Below are positions 1 to 6,128 of a stretch of 7,648 nt of DNA, piece by piece. The notes beneath the pieces are model-generated. The model did no database searches, was not told the DNA's origin, and was given only the letters and a program-made list of their open reading frames with translations. Every line of letters begins with the position of its first letter. Position 1 is the first letter of the stretch. The DNA lies in assembly GCA_905215655.1 (NCBI GenBank), contig CAJMQT010000093.1, positions 1 through 7,648 on the forward strand, given 5' to 3'. Both the position numbers and the translations under genes were made by a program. The DNA is from an uncultured bacterium. Lineage in GTDB: Bacteria; Bacteroidota; Bacteroidia; Bacteroidales; Bacteroidaceae.

Positions 1-93
1 CGACGAAATAAACTGCAAGCCGAGAGCAGAAGTCAAGCTTGCTTGAACTATGCCGAGGCACAGCGTTTATTGAAAACAACGTTTAAAATATAA
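1..93 (+). other. Open frame entering from the left edge, possible gene tail or repeat
   Basis: Frame 1 stays open from the first base to a TAA at 91-93 and gives about 30 residues, including a stretch reading LNYAEAQRLL. This could be the C-terminus of a plus-strand gene, but no start or domain is visible. Frame 2 is also open, to a TGA at 43-45. The DNA contains the symmetric word CAAGCTTGCTTG at 34-45. I have an unverified impression that similar sequence recurs between genes in Prevotella genomes, so a dispersed repeat is the main alternative. Status unresolved. Confidence 0.25.
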
Positions 94-106
94 AACTGTC
101 GCTATA

Positions 107-140
107 ATTACTCCGTGAATGAAATTACTTCGTGATTGAA
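107..140. repeat. Tandem pair of 17-bp repeats
   Basis: ATTACTCCGTGAATGAA (107-123) is followed without a gap by ATTACTTCGTGATTGAA (124-140), identical at 15 of 17 positions. It lies just upstream of the hairpin-rich stretch at 178-351. Function unknown. Confidence 0.7.
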
Positions 141-177
141 TATAGCTAACAGCCCGTAGAGCTGAATTTTGTGAAAT

Positions 178-286
178 CGGGTGTGGAGGAGCTTGGCGAC
201 GACACGCCCGGATACCAAACACACATCAGAGGCACCCGAAGTGGTGCTACATAAACACGACAAAAGACAAATTCGTGCCACACCCC
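178..286 (+). ncRNA. Candidate structured RNA element, plus strand favoured
   Basis: Three pairings are visible. CGGGTGTG (178-185) pairs with CACGCCCG (203-210), with one G-U. GGCACC (231-236) pairs with GGTGCT (243-248) around a CGAAGT loop, again with one G-U. GGGTGTGG (179-186) is also perfectly complementary to CCACACCC (278-285), so it could switch between a local and a long-range partner. Both wobble pairs become C-A mismatches on the minus strand, which favours a plus-strand RNA. No clear promoter was found and I cannot match it to a named RNA family. It may instead be a dispersed repeat. A minus-strand frame runs through it, but its only start at the right end is TTG and its product is unconvincing. 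Confidence 0.3.
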
Positions 287-322
287 TGATTCTTATACTT
301 ATAGTTTTATGATTTTTCAAGC

Positions 323-351
323 CTTGTTTGGTTAAATGCAATCCAAACAAG
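323..351. repeat. Perfect 9-bp inverted repeat
   Basis: CTTGTTTGG (323-331) and CCAAACAAG (343-351) are perfectly complementary across an 11-nt loop. Neither strand has a strong T-run directly after it, so it is not a classical terminator. It may be the last hairpin of the structured stretch to its left. Confidence 0.6.
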
Positions 352-407
352 TATCTATGACATTTGCGAGCTTATACTTAAATTCTATCGGACAGCAATA
401 TATTTAT

Positions 408-884
408 TCAATAATTCTTCAATATGTTCTTGTAGCGCTCACGGTCTTTGCCTGATTTGTGTTTTTGACTTTTGTCGAAAGCGGAGAAGAGGTCAAATGT
501 CATGCCGGACGACGGCTTGCCGTAGCGTGAGGCGTCGGCTGTGATGCGGTCGATACCAAATCTCACTTTCGGCTTCATGCCCCAGATCACCACTTCGTCA
601 AGCGTGTGCATCTTCGGCATGAGCCAGACGGTATCGCGCAGCTCGCTCTTTTGTATTGCCCGGCTTTCATAGCCGGCATGCGAGAAAGTCATGCTGTGGC
701 AGTTTCCGACGATATGGAAACGTCCGTAGCGGTCGGTCGTCACGCTGCCTGACGGATTGACATATACTTTTGCCTTGCTGACGGGCATACGTGTCTCCAT
801 GTCTAAAACAACAGCCGACAGTTGCGCCCGACTTTTTATGCCGGGCATAAGCAGCAAAAGAATGTAAATGTATCTTGACTTCAT
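408..884 (-). CDS. Exported protein with a carboxypeptidase-regulatory-like (CnaB-type) domain
   Basis: A 158-aa protein from the ATG at 884-882; the preceding in-frame TTG is less likely. Residues 1-20 form a signal peptide: basic MKSR, a Leu-rich core, then a probable cut after SRA before Gln21. Residues 21-102 match the CarboxypepD_reg-like beta-sandwich that begins SusC/TonB-dependent transporters: a VVLD strand, a PVSKAKVYV strand, VTTDRYGRF at 48-56, and the closing LDEVVIWG at 95-102. No plug or barrel follows, only a basic, polar tail of about 55 residues ending in NILKNY. Small stand-alone proteins of this layout are, from memory, common in Bacteroidales; their role is unknown. It is probably periplasmic or outer-membrane associated. 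It lies downstream of the pectinesterase on the same strand, but a long hairpin separates them and it appears to have its own promoter. Family call fairly sure, function not. Confidence 0.85.
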   Translation of the reverse strand: MKSRYIYILLLLMPGIKSRAQLSAVVLDMETRMPVSKAKVYVNPSGSVTTDRYGRFHIVGNCHSMTFSHAGYESRAIQKSELRDTVWLMPKMHTLDEVVIWGMKPKVRFGIDRITADASRYGKPSSGMTFDLFSAFDKSQKHKSGKDRERYKNILKNY

Positions 885-891
885 CAAGATG

Positions 892-899
892 CAAAAATA
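892..899 (-). promoter_or_regulatory. Bacteroidetes -7 box TATTTTTG, start-proximal
   Basis: The minus strand reads TATTTTTG at 899-892, an exact TAnnTTTG match. Transcription would begin near 888-886, only a few bases before the ATG at 884, so the mRNA would be almost leaderless. No clear TTTG -33 box lies 19-21 nt upstream, which lowers confidence. Confidence 0.4.
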
Positions 900-926
900 C
901 GATAATTATGAATTGCGGAATTGTTT

Positions 927-998
927 AATTAAAAATTAAGAGTTAAGAATTAAGAAAATATGCACTTTTTCTTAATTCTTAACTCTTAATCCTTAATT
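927..998 (-). terminator. Long AT-rich inverted repeat after the pectinesterase gene
   Basis: A perfect 24-bp stem (935-958 with 967-990) closes an 8-nt loop. Beyond a 2x2 mismatch (933-934 with 991-992), six further pairs form (927-932 with 993-998). It starts 18 bp after the pectinesterase stop. On the minus strand the stem is followed by a T-rich run, which suits a terminator. The arms are built from TTAAGAGTTAAGAATTAAG-like words and contain almost no C or G, unlike a typical GC-rich terminator, so it may also be a dispersed palindromic repeat. Confidence 0.6.
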
Positions 999-1015
999 TA
1001 TTATAGCTCGGAAAG

Positions 1016-4000
1016 TTATTTCCTTACAATTTTTGTTGTAACTTTTCTGCCGTCGTTCATGGTGTTAACCTTTATTACAACGCCGTTGTATGAGTTGCTG
1101 ACGCGAATGCCTTGCAGATTGTAATAAACGGTTGAAGTAACGTCTCCGCCATCGTTGGTGATGTTGCCGATGCTGCTGGTATAGCCGGCGGCAGGACCAA
1201 ATCCACCTTTTGCGTTGGCTGCACGAACAGAGTATTTGTTTGCGTCGCCCTCGGTGACGTTGTATGTCGTTGCCTCTGTGATCGTTACGAATACGCCGTC
1301 GTTGAATATTGCGTATGCCGTGGCGCCTTCAACAGCGTCCCAAGAGATTGTTCCGTCAGCTGCCTTTACTTCGCCCATCGTTATCTGAGCAGCCTTTGCG
1401 TCGGGTGCCCATGAGCCGTAGATGTTTGCAACGGTGTAAGTTGCAGCCTCTTCGTCGGTAAGGATGGTCTCATATTCTTTGTTTCCTGTCGAGTGAGTGA
1501 ATTTCATGACGTTTGAAGCCGGACTTATTATGGTGCCCTCGGCGTTCATCGTGTTGTACTCTACAAACTTGTCGGCTGCAACATTCATGCCGGCAGCAGT
1601 AAAGCGGCTCGCTATCAGACGTGTCGGCTCTTCGATGGTGGTACGCAGGTATGCCAGTCGTGGAGCGCCGCCCCAAGCACGACCGAAGTTGAATGACGCG
1701 CTGTTGGTCACGATGTTACAGTCGAGCATGACGTAACCCCATTTCATGTTTGCGCTTGTATAAGGAGCAGCAATGGTGCAGTCGCCGTTGCGTGTTCCTG
1801 CCGCGCGTGACTCGTTTACGAACTTGCAACGATTATAAACCACGTTGCCGTCGCCACAGAGGTAGTCCACCGTTCCGTGGATTTCACAGTCTTCCCAATA
1901 GAAGTTGCTTGCATTGTTGCTGTAATAAGTGTCTTGATAAGACAGCATTCTCACGTTCTTGGCGATGGTGTTTGAACCCTTGTCTTGCAGACAGACTGCA
2001 CGTCCTGCCGAACCAGAGGCATAATAATCAAGTGCGTTTTGCAGCGTAAGGTCTTGCAGGTAAAGGTTGCTTGAAGTGTTGTAGATTGTAGCTGTCGTAC
2101 CGATACCCTCGTTCTTTACCGCCGGAGCGTTCTTGATGATTGTGCCTTCTGTGCTCTCGCCGATGATGGAAATGTTGTTTGCCGATACTCTGTTGAGTGC
2201 TCTTTCTCCCAAGTTGTATGTTCCGTTAGGCAGGAAAATCTTGTAGCCTGCGCCTGCCGATGTGGCGTTTGCAATGTTGAGTGCTGTCAGGAAGTCGTCG
2301 CCATTGTCTTTGTCGACGATGTAGTAGCCGTTGGTCACGGCGCCCTCGTTGATTATGGCGAGCGTGTGCAGATAAGTCGTGCCGTTGAATGTGATTGTCA
2401 CCGTGCCCGGTGCGCCTTCATAATGTACGGTCTGCAATGCTCCGTCGGTAGACGCTTTCGCGTCGATAGTGCCTGCCGAACCTACGGTGATGGTGCCTTC
2501 CGAGCTGTAAGCACATGTTCCGAGAATGATGTCAGCGTTGCCTGCAACGAGAATGTCGATGCTGTTTCCGTTGGCGAAAGACCATCCGTGGGTCTTGTCG
2601 TGCCATGCACCGCCGTTGGGGTTGAATGCTTCGTGGTCTTCAGCGTAGAAGTATTCGTCTCTGAGGTCGAAGTATCTGCCTACTATCTGCTCGGATGTTT
2701 CTATCAATGTGGCGAAAGCGTAGATGTTGAGTTCTTTCTCAATCACCTCGTCAGCGGTAACTTTACGTCCGCCCGTTGCCGTTACGAACCAGCCGCGGAA
2801 CTTCTTGCCCTCGGGAACGGTTACGTTGCCCTCGCCGTAAGCAAGTGTGCCGATCTTTGAATACTGTTCTATCTGTTGCGTGCCGACGAGTGTTCCGTCT
2901 GTGTTGTAATAGTTTACGTTGATCATCGGCAGCAGGTCTACCGTCAATACGTAATTTTTTGTCTGTGTGCCGTAGGTTACGGGCATTGTAACAGTCGTTG
3001 TGGTTCCGTCGACGTCGTAAGTCACCGTGCCCAACTCGCCGTTATCCACGGTGATGTCTGTCAGCGGATTGTCTGCCGTTATCTGAGCGTCGTTTCTGCT
3101 GATGTGGATTGTTGCCGTGGCTTTTGTGTCGTCAACGTCATCAAATATTTCGCCTGCAACGTATTCCTTGCCGTTGAGTTTGAATGTGCCGAGCATGGGA
3201 GCGTTTGACAAATCAACGGTACCGAAGATTTCCAGCTCGAACAAATATGCGTTCTGCGATGCGTTAAGGTTGGTGAAACGTAATTGGCAGTTCTTGCGGT
3301 TGATGTTGCATGTCACTTCTTCTCCGTCGGCGATTGCCACTTTGTCGCTGATAACCACCCAGTCGCTGTCGCCGTCACCTTTCGCTTCGAGTTTCCAACC
3401 ACGGTTGCTTCCTGTCGCTCCATGAACAAAACGTACCTTTGTTATGTTGCTTAATGGTGATGTCGTGATATAAGGATTAGCAGATTTAGCCGCCATAAGA
3501 GCGTTGTGAGGCAAGGTTATGTTCTTGAATTTTCCTGCCGTGTTGACAGTCAGCATTTCTGTATTGAAGATGCTGAATGTCAGCGTCTCGCCTGAGTATT
3601 TCGTGTTCCAAGAAACCTGAGACACTGTTTCGGCAGCCGCAGCAGTTTTCCATTCGCTGAAATCGGTCTTGTAAAGACTCTTTTCCTGAATTGCGGAAAC
3701 GTGAACCACCTGAATTGAACAAATGTAGTTGTTGTCGTCGGTTGATGTTATTTCCACATAACCTGCGGCAACCTCGGCTTTCGTAGCCTTATGCTCGGTT
3801 GTAAGTTCTGTCGCTTCCACACCGCCTATGGCGTAATGAGAGTAGCCGCTGTAACCGGTGACGGTTACCTTGTCGCGCATCGATGTGACTGGCACTCTCA
3901 ATTTTGCGCTGCCAGCCATCTGGACGCTGTTGTTATTGTCTCTGAGTTTACCGCTTGTGACGTCTGCTGTAAGCATAATGCCGTCCACGTTTGAGGGCAA

Positions 4001-4144
4001 GTCCTTAACCACGCCTTGAAGTGTGGATGCGCCTGCCATTGTCGTGAAGTTACCGCCAGTAAAGTCCCAAGTGGCAGTAATGTCCTGTGCTTTGGCAACA
4101 AAAGCCATGCACAGCATTAGAAATAACAGTACTTGTTTTTTCAT
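1016..4144 (-). CDS. Secreted multidomain pectinesterase (pectin methylesterase, CE8 type)
   Basis: A 1042-aa protein with a signal peptide (1-20, cut after AKA or AQ). It should hydrolyse methyl esters of homogalacturonan outside the cell. The catalytic beta-helix covers about 605-875: PNGTY at 639-643, QDT at 737-739 with acid/base Asp738, GTVDY with nucleophile Asp760, and GRAW with Arg822 and Trp824. The Gln of the family QAV motif is Arg here (RAVCL from 715), possibly a subfamily trait. Before it lie two beta-rich modules (about 21-150 and 155-310) that may bind carbohydrate, an Ig-like segment (315-405), an InlB/Flg_new-type repeat (408-480, FRGWF) and a further beta-rich module (485-600). 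After it come a fibronectin-III-like domain (about 916-990) and a tail (1005-1042: YYNLQGIRV, GVVIKV, KIVRK) resembling Prevotella C-terminal sorting tails. No SusC/SusD pair or other pectinase is adjacent. Catalytic call firm; accessory domain borders approximate. Confidence 0.93.
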   Translation of the reverse strand: MKKQVLLFLMLCMAFVAKAQDITATWDFTGGNFTTMAGASTLQGVVKDLPSNVDGIMLTADVTSGKLRDNNNSVQMAGSAKLRVPVTSMRDKVTVTGYSGYSHYAIGGVEATELTTEHKATKAEVAAGYVEITSTDDNNYICSIQVVHVSAIQEKSLYKTDFSEWKTAAAAETVSQVSWNTKYSGETLTFSIFNTEMLTVNTAGKFKNITLPHNALMAAKSANPYITTSPLSNITKVRFVHGATGSNRGWKLEAKGDGDSDWVVISDKVAIADGEEVTCNINRKNCQLRFTNLNASQNAYLFELEIFGTVDLSNAPMLGTFKLNGKEYVAGEIFDDVDDTKATATIHISRNDAQITADNPLTDITVDNGELGTVTYDVDGTTTTVTMPVTYGTQTKNYVLTVDLLPMINVNYYNTDGTLVGTQQIEQYSKIGTLAYGEGNVTVPEGKKFRGWFVTATGGRKVTADEVIEKELNIYAFATLIETSEQIVGRYFDLRDEYFYAEDHEAFNPNGGAWHDKTHGWSFANGNSIDILVAGNADIILGTCAYSSEGTITVGSAGTIDAKASTDGALQTVHYEGAPGTVTITFNGTTYLHTLAIINEGAVTNGYYIVDKDNGDDFLTALNIANATSAGAGYKIFLPNGTYNLGERALNRVSANNISIIGESTEGTIIKNAPAVKNEGIGTTATIYNTSSNLYLQDLTLQNALDYYASGSAGRAVCLQDKGSNTIAKNVRMLSYQDTYYSNNASNFYWEDCEIHGTVDYLCGDGNVVYNRCKFVNESRAAGTRNGDCTIAAPYTSANMKWGYVMLDCNIVTNSASFNFGRAWGGAPRLAYLRTTIEEPTRLIASRFTAAGMNVAADKFVEYNTMNAEGTIISPASNVMKFTHSTGNKEYETILTDEEAATYTVANIYGSWAPDAKAAQITMGEVKAADGTISWDAVEGATAYAIFNDGVFVTITEATTYNVTEGDANKYSVRAANAKGGFGPAAGYTSSIGNITNDGGDVTSTVYYNLQGIRVSNSYNGVVIKVNTMNDGRKVTTKIVRK

Positions 4145-4163
4145 TGTTTTTCGTTTGTTTTAG

Positions 4164-4229
4164 TTATAGATGTTTTATTGAATTTTTCAAGTAGTGATGC
4201 ACCATGTTCACACACGGCTTGTTTTTCAT
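4164..4229 (-). other. Small reading frame in the pectinesterase leader
   Basis: Within the predicted 5' leader an ATG (4229-4227) opens 21 codons starting MKNKPCVNMVHHY and ending at TAA (4166-4164), 19 nt before the pectinesterase ATG. There is no Shine-Dalgarno sequence. It could be a regulatory leader peptide or chance; the evidence is position alone. Confidence 0.2.
4201..4218 (-). other. Leader hairpin with GUGA tetraloop
   Basis: On the minus-strand RNA, CCGUGU pairs with ACAUGG around GUGA, a GNRA-type loop, and an outer G-U pair extends the stem to 7 bp. It lies inside the small leader frame, about 57 nt before the pectinesterase start. Short enough to arise by chance. Confidence 0.3.
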
Positions 4230-4295
4230 GATTTCAATAAAAGATGTCTGCATACATAAAAATAATATGCGCCGACGTCTTATTAATTATTTACG

Positions 4296-4328
4296 CAAAG
4301 GTATAAAATAATGTAAGATTAGTGCAAG
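4296..4328 (-). promoter_or_regulatory. Predicted promoter of the pectinesterase gene
   Basis: The minus strand has TACCTTTG at 4303-4296, an exact TAnnTTTG box, with CTTG at 4328-4325 and a 21-nt spacer, matching the Bacteroidetes primary sigma pattern. Transcription would start near 4291, giving a leader of about 147 nt. Confidence 0.65.
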
Positions 4329-4386
4329 ATAAATAAGAAAGTTTAACAAATAAGTGCGGATAATCGAAAGAGAAAATCATTGGAAA

Positions 4387-4419
4387 CTTGATGAAAAAAT
4401 GACAAAATGAATTTTTTTG
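4387..4419 (+). promoter_or_regulatory. Possible promoter of the small protein-rpe pair
   Basis: CTTG (4387-4390) and TTTTTTTG (4412-4419) are 21 nt apart. The -7 box has T instead of A at its second position. Transcription would start near 4424, some 70 nt before the small gene. The best candidate in the interval, but not perfect. Confidence 0.4.
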
Positions 4420-4492
4420 CCCTAAGTGTAATAAAAATGCAGGAGGTTACGTTACAATAATAAACAGTAATCAATAATCAAATAAGACGCCT

Positions 4493-4618
4493 ATGACGCA
4501 TTTTACACAAGAAGAGAAAAAACCGTCGAGCAAGACGCTGAATATCATAAGACAGATTGCTTACACTTATAGAGCTATAAAAATGAACGGACAAAGCGAG
4601 GTCTATTGTCTGAACTGA
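4493..4618 (+). CDS. Small 41-aa basic protein of unknown function, upstream of rpe
   Basis: ATG at 4493 to TGA at 4616-4618. The N-terminus is polar (MTHFTQEEKKPSSK), followed by NIIRQIAYTYRAIKMNG and a short YCLN end. There is no signal peptide or membrane segment, so a cytoplasmic location is likely. An in-frame TAA at 4475-4477 rules out a longer version. It sits 19 nt before rpe on the same strand, so the two are probably co-transcribed. The IRQIAYTYR core is reminiscent of very small conserved Bacteroidales proteins, but I cannot check this and no function is offered. A strong AGGAGG at 4441-4446 is 46 nt upstream and too far to act as its ribosome site. Support: position, an in-operon gap, and a plausible amphipathic centre. 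Confidence 0.55.
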   Translation: MTHFTQEEKKPSSKTLNIIRQIAYTYRAIKMNGQSEVYCLN

Positions 4619-4637
4619 TAACCAATAATAATGTAAC

Positions 4638-5300
4638 ATGGCTGTAATGGTTTCACCGTCGCTCTTGGCGGCAGACTTTCTAAATCTGCAAAGAGACATT
4701 GAAATGATTAACGAGAGTGAGGCCGACTGGCTTCATCTCGACGTGATGGACGGCGTGTTTGTACCAAACATCTCGTTCGGTTTCCCCGTAATTGAGGCGG
4801 TTGCGAAGGTGTGTAAAAAACCGTTGGACGTACATCTGATGATTACGCACCCCGAGCATTACATCCGACAGACGGCGAAGGCGGGCGCGATGATGATGAA
4901 CGTGCATTATGAGGCTTGTACGCATCTTGACCGCACAATCCACGAAATCCATGAGGCAGGCATGAAAGCCGGCGTAACGCTCAATCCGTCAACGCCTGTC
5001 TGCATGCTCGAAGATGTTATAAAAGATGTGGATATGGTGCTCCTCATGAGCGTAAATCCCGGTTTCGGAGGGCAGAAGTTTATCGAGAACACGATAGAAA
5101 AGACCCGCCGGCTACGTGAACTGATAGCTCGCACCGGCTCGAAGGCATTGATTGAGGTTGACGGCGGCGTTCAGGCAGAGACGGCTCCGCGACTTGTTGC
5201 TGCCGGCGTTGACGTGCTGGTTAGTGGCAGTTATGTCTTCAAAGCGAAAGATCCGAAAGGTGTGATAAGGGAGCTGAAAAACTGCTACTCCACAAAATAA
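4638..5300 (+). CDS. rpe: Ribulose-phosphate 3-epimerase
   Basis: A 220-aa TIM-barrel enzyme that interconverts D-ribulose 5-phosphate and D-xylulose 5-phosphate in the cytoplasm, linking the oxidative and non-oxidative pentose phosphate branches. Family signatures are in the expected order: SPSLLAADF (6-14), HLDVMDG with metal/catalytic His33 and Asp35, NISFG (44-48), DVHLMI with His66, the phosphate-side loop MSVNPGFGGQKF (137-148), EVDGGV with catalytic Asp175, and SGSYVF (196-201). The length is typical (about 215-225 aa) and nothing essential is missing. The ATG at 4638 is preferred to the in-frame ATG at 4647 because it gives the usual few residues before SPSLL. It follows the 41-aa gene by 19 nt and ends before a strong bidirectional terminator. 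Confidence 0.97.
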   Translation: MAVMVSPSLLAADFLNLQRDIEMINESEADWLHLDVMDGVFVPNISFGFPVIEAVAKVCKKPLDVHLMITHPEHYIRQTAKAGAMMMNVHYEACTHLDRTIHEIHEAGMKAGVTLNPSTPVCMLEDVIKDVDMVLLMSVNPGFGGQKFIENTIEKTRRLRELIARTGSKALIEVDGGVQAETAPRLVAAGVDVLVSGSYVFKAKDPKGVIRELKNCYSTK

Positions 5301-5339
5301 CCTCTCTGCAAGCGGACATACTCCGATCCACTTCTCAAT

Positions 5340-5393
5340 AAACAGCCTCACCCCGTTCCCTCTCCTTGGAGAAGTGACGGGGTGAGGCTGTTT
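5340..5393. terminator. Bidirectional terminator between rpe and the sigma factor gene
   Basis: AAACAGCCTCACCCCGT (5340-5356) is perfectly complementary to 5377-5393, a 17-bp GC-rich stem ending in A3/T3. The 20-nt loop holds a small inner TCTC/GAGA pairing. It lies between two convergent genes and can serve both strands, although the T-run is short. GAGAAGTG in the loop (5369-5376) also complements CACTTCTC just before the stem (5329-5336), allowing an alternative fold. Confidence 0.8.
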
Positions 5394-5408
5394 GTGGCAA
5401 ATCAGTTC

Positions 5409-6005
5409 TTAATCCAACTGCAAAGCCACTTTGTGTTCTTTTGACATACGTCGCATGTTGAGCACGGCGTATCTCATCCGTCCGAGCGACGTGTTTATGC
5501 TTACGCCCGTGGTCTCGGCTATTTCTTTAAACGACAAGTCCTGATAAAAACGCATGAATACAACTTCCCGTTGTGTCGGCGGCAACATGTTCATCATTTT
5601 TTTTACGTCAGACATTATCTGTTCATTTACGTATCTGTTTTCGATGTTTGAATCAAGGATGTCGCTTGCACTAATGTTAGACAGGTCGTTGGCTTCTGTC
5701 GGTTCTATGACGTTGCGTGCCTTTTGTTCCCTGTACCAGTCCATTATCACGTTGTGGGCGATGCGCATTATCCACGCACCGAATTTCCCGCTGTCAACAT
5801 ACTTGCCTTCATGCAATTTCGTGATAACCTTTACAAAGGTTTCTTGAAACAAGTCGTTGGCACGGTCTTCGTCGCGAACCACAAACAAAATATAAGAAAA
5901 CAGCTTGCTTTGGTTACGTGATAAGAGTTCGTCGAAAGCCCGGTTGTTACCTCCGATATAAGACATTGCCAACTCTTCGTCGGTCAATTTTTTCAAATTT
6001 TTCAT
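5409..6005 (-). CDS. ECF-type RNA polymerase sigma factor (sigma-70 family)
   Basis: A 198-aa protein that should direct RNA polymerase to a specific promoter set. Region 2 spans about 24-95: DRANDLFQETFVKV (47-60) is the core-binding helix and FGAWIMRIAHNVIMDWYR (75-92) the -10 recognition part. A polar, Asn/Asp-rich linker (about 98-128) leads to region 4 (about 133-185), with LPPTQREVVFMRFY and the helix-turn-helix LSFKEIAETTGVSINTSLGRM. There is no region 1 or 3 and no C-terminal extension, as expected for an ECF factor. The SINTSLGRMRYA recognition helix is, from memory, typical of a widespread Bacteroidetes ECF group. No anti-sigma gene is adjacent: rpe is convergent below, and about 680 bp of non-coding DNA lies upstream. 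Its regulon cannot be read from here. Start supported by the AAGGA site 6 nt upstream. Confidence 0.95.
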   Translation of the reverse strand: MKNLKKLTDEELAMSYIGGNNRAFDELLSRNQSKLFSYILFVVRDEDRANDLFQETFVKVITKLHEGKYVDSGKFGAWIMRIAHNVIMDWYREQKARNVIEPTEANDLSNISASDILDSNIENRYVNEQIMSDVKKMMNMLPPTQREVVFMRFYQDLSFKEIAETTGVSINTSLGRMRYAVLNMRRMSKEHKVALQLD

Positions 6006-6011
6006 TATAAA

Positions 6012-6016
6012 TCCTT
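6012..6016 (-). promoter_or_regulatory. Ribosome binding site of the sigma factor gene
   Basis: The minus strand reads AAGGA, 6 nt before the ATG at 6005. It supports that start and is the clearest Shine-Dalgarno sequence in the window. Confidence 0.55.
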
Positions 6017-6096
6017 ACTTTTATTAGTCGAAGTAATGATGTTTCGATAGGCTTTTTCGGGTTAAAATACACATATAAAATTTCGTAACACGGCTG

Positions 6097-6128
6097 CAAA
6101 TATAAAAATAAATCCTTAATTACACAAT
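6097..6128 (-). promoter_or_regulatory. Predicted promoter of the ECF sigma factor gene
   Basis: The minus strand has TATATTTG at 6104-6097, an exact TAnnTTTG match, and ATTG at 6128-6125 with a 20-nt spacer. Transcription would start near 6092, giving a leader of about 87 nt. The pattern is that of the housekeeping sigma factor, so self-activation is not evident. Confidence 0.6.

Noticed and set aside
108..350. Minus-strand frame of 80 codons in the left region
   Set aside because: It begins only with TTG, has no promoter or ribosome site, and overlaps hairpins whose G-U pairs favour the opposite strand. It may be a chance frame within a repeat.
362..371. ATTTGCGAGC shared with 6592-6601
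   Set aside because: A 10-bp match between two AT-rich intergenic sites is likely chance, and neither has a proper promoter layout around it.
2366..2860. Plus-strand frame of 164 codons and other frames within 1470-4101
   Set aside because: All lie opposite or out of frame with the pectinesterase, which has clear catalytic motifs throughout; their Cys/Arg/Val-rich products are typical antisense shadows.
4680..5351. Minus-strand frames opposite rpe
   Set aside because: They are antisense to a fully conserved enzyme gene and show no domain of their own.
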